From Paenibacillus sp. JNUCC-31 (GTDB lineage: Bacteria > Bacillota > Bacilli > Paenibacillales > Paenibacillaceae), in assembly GCF_014844075.1 (NCBI RefSeq), contig NZ_CP062165.1, forward strand, positions 3,720,001 through 3,784,000: 64,000 bases of DNA, written 5' to 3'. Below the pieces are notes generated by a model. The model was not told the DNA's origin, did not search any database, and worked only from the letters and a program-made list of their open reading frames with translations. How positions within the stretch are numbered: position 1 is the stretch's first letter; each line of letters begins with the position of its first letter. Shown in pieces: positions 21,785-31,594 of this stretch. Both the position numbers and the translations under genes were made by a program.

Positions 21785-22525
21785 TTAATTACCTTGCTCC
21801 CTGAACAGCAGCGCCCGAACAGCGAAACGTGGTAAAATGAGTTGTCTGCGCCATCTGGAAGGTTGGCTGAGCAGTCGGTAGAGCCATTCCAAGTTAAGCT
21901 TCTGCCATATCGCAGGTGCTCGTTTGGTTTTGCCGGCCAGAATATCCAGGCTTCCCCCGACTCCGATAGCTATACGAGCATTGAATTGATGGCGGTATTT
22001 GTTGATCCAGTGTTCAGCGTTTGGCGCACCAAGGGCCACGATAAGAAAATCGGGTCGCGCTTCGTGAATCTCTTCTACAATTCTATGCTCCTCATCCATT
22101 GTGTAAAATCCATGTTGTCTGCCACAAACAACGACTCCCGGATAGTTTTGTGCAATAACCTCGACAGTACGCTTACTGACACTTTCTTCTGCCCCCAGCA
22201 TATAAAAGGACCATTGCTTCCGGTTTCCTTCCTCCAACAAGCGAAAAAGGAGATCACAACCTGTTACCCGTTCGGTCAATTGTCCACCCCGCAAGCGGGA
22301 TACCATAACAATGCCTGCGCCGTCAGCGGTAATAAGCCCTGCCTGATCCAGGACCGAACGAAGCGCCTGATCCTTCTGGCAGGACATGACGATTTCCGGA
22401 TTGCCAGTGATGACATGGAACAGTTCGGATTGCCTCTGATGGACTACATCACCAAGGATCGCAACCGTCTGGTCCATCGTTATGTTGGGAAAAGGGATAC
22501 CCATAATATCTGTTGTCTGGTTCAT
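21785..22525 (-). CDS. tagA: WecG/TagA/CpsF-family glycosyltransferase
   Basis: 246 aa. Transfers N-acetylmannosamine (or a related sugar) to undecaprenyl-linked GlcNAc during wall teichoic acid or surface polysaccharide synthesis. Family motifs: HVITGNPEIVMSC, TADGAGIVMVSRL with the catalytic Asp, and LIVALGAPNAEHWI. The basic C-terminus (PSRWRRQLILPRF) is a membrane-association tail. No other teichoic acid genes nearby, so the exact polymer is unknown. Confidence 0.88.
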   Translation of the reverse strand: MNQTTDIMGIPFPNITMDQTVAILGDVVHQRQSELFHVITGNPEIVMSCQKDQALRSVLDQAGLITADGAGIVMVSRLRGGQLTERVTGCDLLFRLLEEGNRKQWSFYMLGAEESVSKRTVEVIAQNYPGVVVCGRQHGFYTMDEEHRIVEEIHEARPDFLIVALGAPNAEHWINKYRHQFNARIAIGVGGSLDILAGKTKRAPAIWQKLNLEWLYRLLSQPSRWRRQLILPRFAVRALLFREQGN

Positions 22526-22886
22526 ATCTCGGTTCCTTTCGAGCGCGATCTATTCGTTTCCTACCTGTGTCTATTTCCTGTTATTTCATTCCATTTGAGT
22601 ATATCTGATCTCCTAGCATTGCACTATAAAAAATGGAATATTTTCGTTGTCTATACTTGCTAGAAACAAATAAATAGAAGAAGATTATCGGAATGAACAC
22701 TAGAGCGTATCTGTTTTATTAACCTTTTCTTACATATATTATAACTACCCTGCCCGTTAGGACTCTCGGCATACGGTTATGCTTCCAGTTACACTGCAAT
22801 GGGACATGAGGATCTCCCTTTAAAAAAAACAAAAGCCGCTAGAAATATAGCGGCTTAAAAGGAACAAAATCTTTACTCCTACATAT
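22526..22886. other. Intergenic region, promoter side of tagA and end of the SLH gene
   Basis: 361 nt. No coding frame is convincing. It holds the leader of tagA on the minus strand and the terminator of the SLH gene at 22822-22856; otherwise I see nothing. Confidence 0.6.
22822..22856 (-). terminator. Terminator of the SLH-domain gene
   Basis: Stem AAGCCGCTA / TAGCGGCTT with loop ATTTCT-like, followed on the minus strand by a T-rich run (the A-rich 22822-22832). Confidence 0.85.
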
Positions 22887-25800
22887 TTAATCGAAGGTGA
22901 TTGTTTCAACAGCTCCTGCAGGGAATGAACCATATGCAGCTTCCCGAACGTCTACGCTATCTCCAGGTTGAAATGTAACTACTTGTTGTGGAACGAATTT
23001 GATCCATTCTTCACCATTCTTCGAATACTCAATAGCTGACGTTGAAGCAGAAAGGGTATTCCCTCCTTTAAAAATGTTCACTTTAGATTTAAAAGTGAAA
23101 CTTTTGGCTGGGGCTGCTGGGAGGTATTGTCCTCCTTTTTCACGAAGCAGAATGGTCAGATCCCCTGGAAACTGAGGAGGGTTGTTTTCATCATATGTTG
23201 TCCACGTCTCTCCATTATCTGACGAGTATTCCATGGCTGATGAAATGTAATTTGTATCAAAAGTATTACTTACATCATTTATGCCGGCATACATCACAAC
23301 ATTATCTACAAAAGAGACAGTCTTTGCTTTACCTGCTGGCACTTGATTTACTGGATCAGCCTGAACGCGTACCTGTACAAAAACGCGACCTGGGAAGATG
23401 GGAGGATTCTCTTCATCATATTTATGCCAGTTTGTTCCTCCATCCACAGAGAACTCCATAGTTGAATCTGCTCCAATTAATATATTTTTTGCGTCATCAT
23501 TATCGATGGACGGTTGTTCAGGCGCAGCTGGTAATGTATCTTTTAATGTGATATAAATTGGGGCAGTTTCTGTACCATCTTGAAGTAAGGCACGGACTAA
23601 CAGTTGGGTGGCCCCTTCAGGAATCGCTGTTCCTTCAGCAATCGTATATCGGTTGGATCCATCCTTATCCACTCGATTAATGGAAGCAATCTCTCTACCT
23701 TGACTTCCCCAGATAATTTCATAAGAACTCACTTTTTCCTCATTTACACCAGGTGTCCAAACTACGTCTCCTCCAATAAGTCCTACTCTGGTGTCAGTAT
23801 CTAAAAAATTCAGTGTAGTTGGAGCAGAGGATGCAACTTCGTATGCTAGATCATAATAGCTGCGAATTTGAGCAATGCTAGTAAACTCCCCTTGTGGCAA
23901 TTGTTCTCTGTATTCTAAAATGATTTGGCCAATCTCAATTCTAGAAGCTGCGTTCAAATTATTGAATGCAGTTACATCAATATTTAATGCTGCTGCATAA
24001 CGCTTGATATATGACTCCATTAAGGAAGCACTTTGCGCACTATTCAGGGAACGAATAGCAGTGGCTTCATTGGTGCTTGGTGCAGGATATTGTTGATTAA
24101 CGGCTTCTACAATTTCTTTAACATCGCTGTAGGTTGTGTACTTCCCGGCTTGTTCTGCGAGAGCCTTCTGATAATACTGAGCATTAAACTCAATCAGGCC
24201 TAATTCTTGTTTTAACGGAGAAGGGTATGCTTCAAGAAGGTGCATAACCTCTTCAGCCTGGGTTGGATCAACAATGCTTCCTATTTCGATAGCGAGCTGT
24301 TTGGTAATAAGATTCACGACTTCCGGACCCGTATAAGTCCCAAACCCACCAAACCCATGAGCAGTAGGTGTACCGTTAGAGCTTGTGAATTTAATAGACA
24401 GAGCATTTTTTACATAGGTCCAGTCTAATCTATAGGAAGTTCCATCTCCCAGTGTGACTGGATCAAAGTTTAAATTAAGGATAGGCATATCCGGAATAGT
24501 TAAATCCCACTCTATCGAATTAATTTCAATAAAACCATAACCATAGTTTCTGAGATGCCCGCCTTCTACAATAGCAGATGGATCGGTCACACTAGTAATG
24601 GGTGGTGTAAGCACACCAGTGAACTGAATCCTAATTTGTTCAAGGTTTTTCTTTTTAAATGGCAAGATATCCTCACTATTAGGCAAGTAATTGCTTACCG
24701 ACATGATATAGCTAGGTTTAGTTTCTTCACCTGTATCGCTATTTTTGAAAACGGCCCAAATACCATATGCTTTTGATTGCTCTAAGCCTTCAATTTTAAA
24801 GGTTGTTAATTGATTAGCTGTTGCTTGTACAACGCCGGTTGCAAATGGTACATCTTCAGTAAGTGTTCCATTCTTTATTTGCTCTGCAGTAGGGCGTACA
24901 TTATCATCTAACCGAACGGCCATATAATAGATCGTCCCCGTTTGGTTTACGGTGACTAGGCCATCAGCGGATGTTTCCATTCGGTTCTGATAACTAGTTC
25001 CTTCAATAAAAGGATATCCTGTTGAAGGTATTGGGTTTGTAGGCGTTGTTGGATGTGTTCCAGGGTTAGACGGACTTGTCCCCCCTGAACTGCCTCCATT
25101 TCCTCCACTATTAGAGGAACCTCCTCCCCCGGTGACCGGTGGTGTATAGCTTGGATTCGGTGTCCCGTTAATTGTTGCAATTTGTGATTTAACTTTATCG
25201 TAATTCAGAATCACTTGTTCTGGTGAGACACCTTCTGGAAGTACAATTTTTTGGACAATTACATTCGCTGGAAGAGATACTTTTGCTGAACGTTCGTTAA
25301 CGTTGACCGTACCAATCACTTTGGCGTTTTGAACGTTGATCGCTCCGGAACCCTGGATGGTCATAGAATCAATATGACCTGTCCCGGATATTGTTATTTC
25401 TTTATCACCGGCGTTAACTTCAAGATTACGAATATGTGCATATAAAGAAGCGTTCTGTACTCCTGGACCTATACTCACAGTTTCATAGGTTATGGAGTTA
25501 TCTCCCCATAACCCTGAGAGCTTGGATTCGATCTGTACTTCTTTAACTACTGTCTTGTTTATAGACTCAACACGGACGTCTTCTTTCGCAATTCTCATAT
25601 TTTGAAGATTCGATTGGTCAAAGACAACGGTGTTATCGTCTCCACCATTTACATATGTAGTCCCTAATACAGATACTTGTTCCGCGTAAAAATCGTTATT
25701 CACTTCAGATGATATTTCCAAGTTCCCTTTTATAGAGATATTCTTAATTGTTATATAATCTGCAGCAACAGTCAGGTCTTTTTCAACAGAGATTTTACCC

Positions 25801-26693
25801 CCGTCGAGTACAAGGTTTCCTGAAAATTCAGGTTTTCCTGAGACTGCAGCCTTACCTGGAGTTACAAGCTTCAATTCAAGTACTTGTGTAATAACGCCAT
25901 TTTTAGCTTTAAATTGAATGCCTGCGTTTTGTAGAACAGGTTCATTCTTGGATGTGAATAATGCCTTCAAATTATCTGCTACTTGATAGGTCTTATCTCC
26001 AATAATCACATTTTCATCATTAATTTTCTGTATGAACTGAAGATTACTCACACTGTTTTGTGAATCCAGTCGAATTAAAATAGCTGCTAATTCTTGACGA
26101 AGCACATACTGTTTAGGATAGAAGTTACCATTACTACCAGTCATTAAGCCGGAAAATACAACAGACTTAACTGATTGTTTAGCCCATGTAGAGATGTTTT
26201 TTTCGTCTTTTAGATTACTTAGCTGGCGCTCTTCTTCTTTAGAATCTATATCTTTATTTTGAGTAATACGGGTTAAAATAGTTGCTAATTCTTCCCTTGT
26301 CACAGAGTCCTTTGGACGGAAGTAACCATTGTTGTCTCCCAGCATCCATCCATGATTATGTACTGCATCAATAGCTTGTGCACTCCATGTTTCATTTGGA
26401 ACATCAGAGAACGTTGTGGAGCTAATTTCCTCTACAGGTAGTTGCATTAATTTAGTGATGGCCATTGCAATTTCTTGTCGTGACACTTCCTGAAGTGGAT
26501 AAAACATACCCTGCTGATCTCCGCTAAGCAATCCTTTTTCTTGTGCTTCTTGAATAAAGGATTGAGCCCATGAGGATGCCTTGCTCAGGTCTTTGAATGA
26601 CGTGGTACTGGACTCTGCAAAAGCACTTGAACTGCTTAATGTGAGTGCAATCGTTGCAGCAGCAGCGATACCAAATTTTTTGGGATAAATCAA
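22887..26693 (-). CDS. Large S-layer-homology (SLH) surface protein with C-terminal repeats
   Basis: 1268 aa secreted protein. Signal peptide at residues 1-27 (cut near SAFAES). Three SLH domains follow at roughly 32-87, 93-143 and 165-213 and should anchor it to pyruvylated wall polymer. Residues ~290-480 look like a beta-helix ladder of short strands (KISVEKDLTVAADYITIKN and similar). A Gly/Ser/Pro-rich linker follows at ~515-560. Then come Fn3-like regions. The last ~215 residues hold three repeats of DUF4073 type with AxEYSxxGxxW cores (TMEFSVDGGTNWHKYDEENP, AMEYSSDNGETWTTYDENNP, AIEYSKNGEEW). No catalytic motif seen; probably structural or adhesive. Confidence 0.88.
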   Translation of the reverse strand: MIYPKKFGIAAAATIALTLSSSSAFAESSTTSFKDLSKASSWAQSFIQEAQEKGLLSGDQQGMFYPLQEVSRQEIAMAITKLMQLPVEEISSTTFSDVPNETWSAQAIDAVHNHGWMLGDNNGYFRPKDSVTREELATILTRITQNKDIDSKEEERQLSNLKDEKNISTWAKQSVKSVVFSGLMTGSNGNFYPKQYVLRQELAAILIRLDSQNSVSNLQFIQKINDENVIIGDKTYQVADNLKALFTSKNEPVLQNAGIQFKAKNGVITQVLELKLVTPGKAAVSGKPEFSGNLVLDGGKISVEKDLTVAADYITIKNISIKGNLEISSEVNNDFYAEQVSVLGTTYVNGGDDNTVVFDQSNLQNMRIAKEDVRVESINKTVVKEVQIESKLSGLWGDNSITYETVSIGPGVQNASLYAHIRNLEVNAGDKEITISGTGHIDSMTIQGSGAINVQNAKVIGTVNVNERSAKVSLPANVIVQKIVLPEGVSPEQVILNYDKVKSQIATINGTPNPSYTPPVTGGGGSSNSGGNGGSSGGTSPSNPGTHPTTPTNPIPSTGYPFIEGTSYQNRMETSADGLVTVNQTGTIYYMAVRLDDNVRPTAEQIKNGTLTEDVPFATGVVQATANQLTTFKIEGLEQSKAYGIWAVFKNSDTGEETKPSYIMSVSNYLPNSEDILPFKKKNLEQIRIQFTGVLTPPITSVTDPSAIVEGGHLRNYGYGFIEINSIEWDLTIPDMPILNLNFDPVTLGDGTSYRLDWTYVKNALSIKFTSSNGTPTAHGFGGFGTYTGPEVVNLITKQLAIEIGSIVDPTQAEEVMHLLEAYPSPLKQELGLIEFNAQYYQKALAEQAGKYTTYSDVKEIVEAVNQQYPAPSTNEATAIRSLNSAQSASLMESYIKRYAAALNIDVTAFNNLNAASRIEIGQIILEYREQLPQGEFTSIAQIRSYYDLAYEVASSAPTTLNFLDTDTRVGLIGGDVVWTPGVNEEKVSSYEIIWGSQGREIASINRVDKDGSNRYTIAEGTAIPEGATQLLVRALLQDGTETAPIYITLKDTLPAAPEQPSIDNDDAKNILIGADSTMEFSVDGGTNWHKYDEENPPIFPGRVFVQVRVQADPVNQVPAGKAKTVSFVDNVVMYAGINDVSNTFDTNYISSAMEYSSDNGETWTTYDENNPPQFPGDLTILLREKGGQYLPAAPAKSFTFKSKVNIFKGGNTLSASTSAIEYSKNGEEWIKFVPQQVVTFQPGDSVDVREAAYGSFPAGAVETITFD

Positions 26694-26917
26694 TGAAAAT
26701 CCTCCTTAAAAATAAGACTATTTACTCATTAATGGTTAAATAATACATCTAAAGTCCTGTTAATCATAATACGAAAAATAATTTCTCACAATATCATTTT
26801 GCTGAATGTTCCGGTTGTCGCGTTTTTACAATACGGGGTTTGGGGTATAACGATAGGATAGTGTTGCAAACAAGTGTCAGCTATACCTTCAATACAACAC
26901 CTAAAGGGAGTGAGTTC

Positions 26918-27367
26918 ATGGATTTAAAATACGAGTTTTATATTAATGCGGGACGAGAAGATGTGTGGAATGCCCTGATTTCTCCGGATGGAACCCGCAG
27001 CAGCTTTTTTGGCAGCGAACTTCGTTCCAATTTTCAACCGGGTCAGCCTTTCGCTTATGTAGGGCCTGGGAATGACGGTCCAGAGACGGTCCATGTATAC
27101 GGTGATATCCTGGAATTTGAACCTTTATCTATGTTAAGTTACCTTGAACATCCTGGACCTTCCTATCATGCCAATCACAGCGAGCTTCAGTCTCGAGTAG
27201 TATTCAAGCTGGAAACAGTGGGGGACTGTACGAAGTTGACATTGATCAATGATCAATTTACGGACAACCATCCATCTATCGCGAACGCGCAGAACAGCTG
27301 GTGGATGATATTGAGCAGTATCAAGACTTGGGCGGAGACAGGAAAAACGCTGAATTTCGGCTGGTAA
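26918..27367 (+). CDS. SRPBCC (AHSA1-type) domain protein
   Basis: 149 aa, one START-like helix-grip domain. The pattern YEFYINAGREDVWNALISP ... FEPLSMLSYLEH ... SWWMILSSIKTWAETG is typical of AHSA1/SRPBCC small proteins. Ligand unknown. ATG 26918 is chosen for the AAAGGGAG site; the frame is open further upstream to 26840 without a site. Confidence 0.85.
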   Translation: MDLKYEFYINAGREDVWNALISPDGTRSSFFGSELRSNFQPGQPFAYVGPGNDGPETVHVYGDILEFEPLSMLSYLEHPGPSYHANHSELQSRVVFKLETVGDCTKLTLINDQFTDNHPSIANAQNSWWMILSSIKTWAETGKTLNFGW

Positions 27368-27422
27368 AGGTCCTGATTTTTGAATCAAGAGAAAATAAAT
27401 ATAACATCATAACCACATGAAC

Positions 27423-27441
27423 AAGCGCTGATCCGGCGCTT
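27423..27441 (+). terminator. Weak hairpin after the SRPBCC gene
   Basis: AAGCGC / GCGCTT stem with a 7-nt loop, then ATTTGTG. Short and without a real T run. Confidence 0.35.
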
Positions 27442-27535
27442 ATTTGTGTTCGTTTCATAAATAAATGAGAGTCCTCTACAATTAATGTCTGATTATGTCG
27501 AAATATATAGAAATGACTTTAGAGGAGAAATGGAG

Positions 27536-29062
27536 ATGTTTCGTAAAAGCACCCCAAAGATGAAGCCAGCCCCTGCAGGCTCGCTTCAACAATTATTGGA
27601 ATACAGTCGTAAACTGGTTGAAGACGCAGAGCAAGGGATATATACCACTCTGCTGGAATCGACCGATGATTTGCAGGAAGCTGGTGAAATTGCACATAAC
27701 ATTAATAAAGCCGTACATATTCTGAAGCAGCAAAATGAAGCAGCTGAAATGCGCCTCAATATGCTGAATCAGGCATTGAACTTCGGACTATGGGAATCCG
27801 AAATTGTTGCAGGAGATCCTCTGGATGGCAATAATATCATTGCTTTTTCCAAAGAATTTCGCCAGATGTTAGGCTTCAGTAATACGAAGGATTACCCCGA
27901 TGTTTTTGCTAGCTGGGCCAAATCAATCTATCCTGACGACAGAACACAGCTGGTGCAGGAGATTACGAAAAACGTTAATGAATCTGAAAAGGCCGCATAC
28001 AACGTAACAAGTCGAATGATAACGAAAAGTGGGGAAGTACGCTGGTTTCGTTGTCTTGGACAAGTTATCAGAAATGATAATGGGGTTCCGATTAAACTCT
28101 TGGGAATCATGTTTGATATCCATGACGAGAAGAGCAAATCCGATGAACTGGAAGCACTCGTTACCCGTTATGATCTGGTAAATCGTGCATTGGTGGAAGC
28201 ACCGTGGGATATGACCGTTGTTGCCGGAGATGTGGTTAATCCGAATAATGAATTCTGGTGGTCTCCGCAGTTCCGCCGGGAACTTGGGTTTACAGATGAG
28301 AAGGACTTTCCAAATGTATTTAGCAGTTGGAGCAGCCGTCTTCACCCGGAGGACCATGACCGGACCATCAATGAATTTGCCAAACACATGAATGATTACA
28401 GTGGACGAACACCGTATGATCTGGATTACCGTCTTCAGCGTAAAAATGGGGAGTATCGCTGGTATCATGCAGGCGGTGAGACAGTTCGGGATAGTAACGG
28501 AGTACCACTCCGAGTAGCGGGAACCATTCGTGATGTGACACATGAGAAGAATAAGGAACAGATCGTTGAAGCGATGAATCAAAAAACGAAACTTTTATCC
28601 GAATCCATCGGTGAGATGGTGCGTGGAATCAACTCGATTACGGATCAGGCCCAGGAACTGGTTACTGCGCAAGAGTTATCGGCGGATGCAGCCATCCAGG
28701 TGAAGAGCAGTGCGGATGATACCAAAAATATTACAGCGTTTATTCGGGAAATTGCCAGCCAAACCAATCTGCTTGGTCTAAATGCAGCGATCGAAGCAGC
28801 CAGAGCAGGCGAACTTGGCCTTGGTTTTGGTGTTGTTGCCGGAGAGGTGCGGAAGTTGGCTGACCATAGCTCGCAGGCTACCGTCAATATCGAAGATAGC
28901 ATGCAGGCTATGAAGACGTTCATTGATCAGATTCTGGATCATATTGGAAACATGTCTACACTGACGCAGAGTCAGGCTGCCCTAACACAGCAGGTAAACG
29001 CCTCGATGGATGAGATCAATATGATGGCACAGGATCTGGTGAACTATTCACGGAATATGTAA
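27536..29062 (+). CDS. Soluble methyl-accepting chemotaxis-type protein with two PAS domains
   Basis: 508 aa, no membrane segment, so a cytoplasmic receptor. A helical N-terminus (~1-80) is followed by two PAS/PAC units in tandem (~90-205 and ~215-330). Both contain FxGLW/PWD-like starts and end in PxRxxGxxxDV-like PAC motifs (GVPIKLLGIMFDIHDEK, GVPLRVAGTIRDVTHEK). The C-terminal signalling hairpin has the conserved tip IASQTNLLGLNAAIEAARAG. The signalling domain is short compared with classical MCPs. ATG 27536 is best spaced from AGAGGAG (27521-27527); 27530 is an alternative. Confidence 0.9.
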   Translation: MFRKSTPKMKPAPAGSLQQLLEYSRKLVEDAEQGIYTTLLESTDDLQEAGEIAHNINKAVHILKQQNEAAEMRLNMLNQALNFGLWESEIVAGDPLDGNNIIAFSKEFRQMLGFSNTKDYPDVFASWAKSIYPDDRTQLVQEITKNVNESEKAAYNVTSRMITKSGEVRWFRCLGQVIRNDNGVPIKLLGIMFDIHDEKSKSDELEALVTRYDLVNRALVEAPWDMTVVAGDVVNPNNEFWWSPQFRRELGFTDEKDFPNVFSSWSSRLHPEDHDRTINEFAKHMNDYSGRTPYDLDYRLQRKNGEYRWYHAGGETVRDSNGVPLRVAGTIRDVTHEKNKEQIVEAMNQKTKLLSESIGEMVRGINSITDQAQELVTAQELSADAAIQVKSSADDTKNITAFIREIASQTNLLGLNAAIEAARAGELGLGFGVVAGEVRKLADHSSQATVNIEDSMQAMKTFIDQILDHIGNMSTLTQSQAALTQQVNASMDEINMMAQDLVNYSRNM

Positions 29063-29067
29063 TACGT

Positions 29068-29109
29068 AAAAAATCCACCGAGACGTATTTCTGCTCTCGG
29101 TGGATTTTT
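29068..29109. terminator. Bidirectional terminator between the MCP and pyk genes
   Basis: AAAATCCACCGAGA / TCTCGGTGGATTTTT with A run before and T run behind; serves the convergent genes on both sides. Confidence 0.92.
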
Positions 29110-29148
29110 GTATGTTCAACTATATAACCGAACTTCCATAAGTTGAAT

Positions 29149-30564
29149 TTATACTTGTTGAACTTTGATCAAGTTGGTGTTACCGGATTGACCAATCGGT
29201 ACGCCAGCGGACAAGACGATGATGTCCCCTTTTTCGATATAACCGGTTTTGATGGCATTGCGTGTAGCAGATTCGAACATTTCATCGGTCGTTGTTACCT
29301 TGTCGCCCATGACTGGAATGACACCGGAAAGCAGGCAGATTTTCGCAAGTACTTCTTCATGCTGTGTAACCGCGATGATCGGTGCTTTCGGACGATACTT
29401 GGAGATCATACGCGCCGTAAATCCACTCTCGGTAGAAGTGATTATCGCTTTGGCATTCAGGACGAGGGAAGAACTAACTGCTCCTTGACTGATAACTTCG
29501 GTGATGTCAGCTACTTGTTGAGCGGACTTTTGTCCGAATTGTTCTTTGTAATCAATCATCGTTTCAGCACGGCGAGCAACAGCAGCCATCGTGCGCACGG
29601 ATTGTACCGGATATTTACCTGCTGCCGATTCACCAGACAACATCACAACGTCTGCACCTTGAAGAACAGCGTTAGCAACGTCACTAACTTCGGAACGGGT
29701 TGGACGCGGATTCACTTGCATGGATTCCAGCATGTGCGTTGCAACGATAACCGGTTTACCTGCACGGTTACATTTATCGATCATTTCTTTTTGCATCATC
29801 GGTACGTCTTCAATCGGTACTTCAACCCCGAGGTCTCCACGAGCTACCATGATCCCGTCAGATGCTTCAATGATATCGTCCAGGTTGGTCATGCCTTCCT
29901 GGTTTTCGATTTTGGAGATGATTTGTACATGTTCTACGCCGCGTTCTTTCAGGATACTACGAATTTCACGAATATCGTCGCCTTTACGAACAAAGGAAGC
30001 AGCGATAATTTCGACATCGTTTTCGATGCCGAATCCGATGTGCATCACGTCACGTTCCGTTACACCAGGCAATGTCGTCTTAATTCCTGGCAAGTTAACC
30101 CCTTTACGTGGTTTCAGAATGCCGCCGCTGATGATTTTACAGTGAATATCTGATCCTTTAACAGACAGTACAGTCAGATCCACCAGGCCATCATCGATGA
30201 GGATGCGATCTCCAGGTTTCACAACGAGGTTTAATTCCGGATAGTTTACCGAGATACGCTCAGCGTCACCGAGAATTTCTTCAGTAGTCAGAATCAGCTC
30301 TTTACCCGCTTGCAGATGGCAGGACGCTTCTTTCAGTTTACCGATACGAACTTCCGGTCCCTTGATATCCATCATGATCGGTACGTATGTGTTCAATTCG
30401 GAAGCCGCTTTGCGGATATTGTTAATCCGTGCCACGTGATCTTCCAGCTCACCGTGAGCCATGTTCAGACGGGCAACCGTCATCCCTTCCTGAATCATTA
30501 CTTTCAACAAGTCGATTGAGTCACAAGCAGGTCCCATAGTACAAATAATTTTTGTTTTCAACAT
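29149..30564 (-). CDS. pyk: Pyruvate kinase
   Basis: Glycolytic enzyme converting phosphoenolpyruvate plus ADP to pyruvate plus ATP. Active-site signature IISKIENQEGM, Mg/K site MVARGDLGVE, substrate loop IVATHMLESM, and C-terminal allosteric domain. 471 aa, the short form; it lacks the extra C-terminal PEP-utiliser-like domain of the ~585-aa Bacillus enzyme. The start at 30564 is fixed by GAGGAGG and the family N-terminus MLKTKIICTMGPA; the frame stays open to 30705. Confidence 0.96.
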   Translation of the reverse strand: MLKTKIICTMGPACDSIDLLKVMIQEGMTVARLNMAHGELEDHVARINNIRKAASELNTYVPIMMDIKGPEVRIGKLKEASCHLQAGKELILTTEEILGDAERISVNYPELNLVVKPGDRILIDDGLVDLTVLSVKGSDIHCKIISGGILKPRKGVNLPGIKTTLPGVTERDVMHIGFGIENDVEIIAASFVRKGDDIREIRSILKERGVEHVQIISKIENQEGMTNLDDIIEASDGIMVARGDLGVEVPIEDVPMMQKEMIDKCNRAGKPVIVATHMLESMQVNPRPTRSEVSDVANAVLQGADVVMLSGESAAGKYPVQSVRTMAAVARRAETMIDYKEQFGQKSAQQVADITEVISQGAVSSSLVLNAKAIITSTESGFTARMISKYRPKAPIIAVTQHEEVLAKICLLSGVIPVMGDKVTTTDEMFESATRNAIKTGYIEKGDIIVLSAGVPIGQSGNTNLIKVQQV

Positions 30565-30631
30565 GCTATTTTCCTCCTCATATGTTTGCTTATATGTGTA
30601 TTGTAGCGTTTTCTGTCGAATCAGGGTATGA

Positions 30632-30658
30632 ACTATAGTACAATGGTTAGAGTATAGT
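30632..30658. promoter_or_regulatory. Inverted repeat between pyk and the AraC-type gene
   Basis: ACTATAGTAC ... GAGTATAGT: an ACTATA/TATAGT inverted repeat ~20 nt before the AraC-type start and ~70 nt before pyk. It may be an operator or hold divergent promoters. Confidence 0.35.
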
Positions 30659-30676
30659 CCAATAATGAGGTGTATT

Positions 30677-31456
30677 ATGGTCACTCCATTAGAAGTGCGG
30701 CACATTAACGGTGTCGGTTGGTACGAAAAAGCAGTACAGTCACAGGCAACATGGCGGCTGAGCTTGGTTACTTATGGAAAATGTGTATATTGGGTGAACG
30801 GAGAGAAGCAGATCATGGAGAAGGGCGAGCTGCTGCTCATCCCTGCTGGCATTCCGTATTACGGCAAGAGTATTCCCACTGTAACCCATACTCAAATTGT
30901 TGTTCAATTACAGGGGGATCATGCACAAGGTTTGCCCGCGCTGGAACGCAAGGAGGTCTTGCGACATAAGCCCGCATGTTATGAACTGATTCATGAACGC
31001 ATGAAAGCCATCCAACAGCAATGGCAGGAACGTCCGTCTTATTATGTCATGATGAGCCAAGCCTTATTGATGGAAGTGCTTATTTATATAAACAGGGAAC
31101 TGGACCGGGGGGTTATTCCACCAGAGAGACATGTGCATGCCGAACGGATGAAGCGATACATTGAGCGGCATTACCGGGAGCGAGTTACGAAAGAAGAGCT
31201 TGGGGACGAGATCGGTAAAACACCTAATTACGCTGCTGCATTATTTAAAAGCATGACGAATCAGACGATCAGCCAATATGTTCATGATCAACGGATGAAA
31301 AGAGCGGTATATTTGCTTACTGAGTCACAGCTCTCCATCCAGGAAATTGCGGAATTTCTCGGTTACCGTGATCTGTCTTACTTTTACCGGATATTCAAGC
31401 GCTTAATGGGGAGACCCCCATCTGATTTGCTTCATGAACGTCCACCCATCGTGTGA
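30677..31456 (+). CDS. AraC-family transcriptional regulator
   Basis: 259 aa. The N-terminal cupin-like sensor (~1-90, with GKCVYWVNGEKQIMEKGELL and LLIPAGIPYYG) would bind a sugar or similar ligand. The C-terminal double HTH contains LSIQEIAEFLGYRDLSYFYR and FKRLMGRPPSDL. Divergent from pyk. ATG 30677 follows GAGGTG; an ATG at 30665 is less well placed. Confidence 0.88.
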   Translation: MVTPLEVRHINGVGWYEKAVQSQATWRLSLVTYGKCVYWVNGEKQIMEKGELLLIPAGIPYYGKSIPTVTHTQIVVQLQGDHAQGLPALERKEVLRHKPACYELIHERMKAIQQQWQERPSYYVMMSQALLMEVLIYINRELDRGVIPPERHVHAERMKRYIERHYRERVTKEELGDEIGKTPNYAAALFKSMTNQTISQYVHDQRMKRAVYLLTESQLSIQEIAEFLGYRDLSYFYRIFKRLMGRPPSDLLHERPPIV

Positions 31457-31521
31457 AAGCAGGTTCGTCGTGGTCTCCTTGAAAAGTTCTTACATTTAAA
31501 CATCAACTTAAATCACTCAAA

Positions 31522-31547
31522 AAAAAGAGGGCCTCGGCCCTCTTTTT
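31522..31547. terminator. Bidirectional terminator between AraC and PAP2 genes
   Basis: AAAAAGAGGGCC-TC-GGCCCTCTTTTT, perfect stem. Confidence 0.92.
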
Positions 31548-31594
31548 GGTCTCAGGACAGTCGAATAACTCCTGCCTTTGTAATATAAATCACA

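Noticed and set aside
29143..30153. A 336-codon plus-strand frame opposite pyk
   Set aside because: Antisense shadow of pyruvate kinase; Asp/Phe/Arg-rich translation without a known fold and no start signals.
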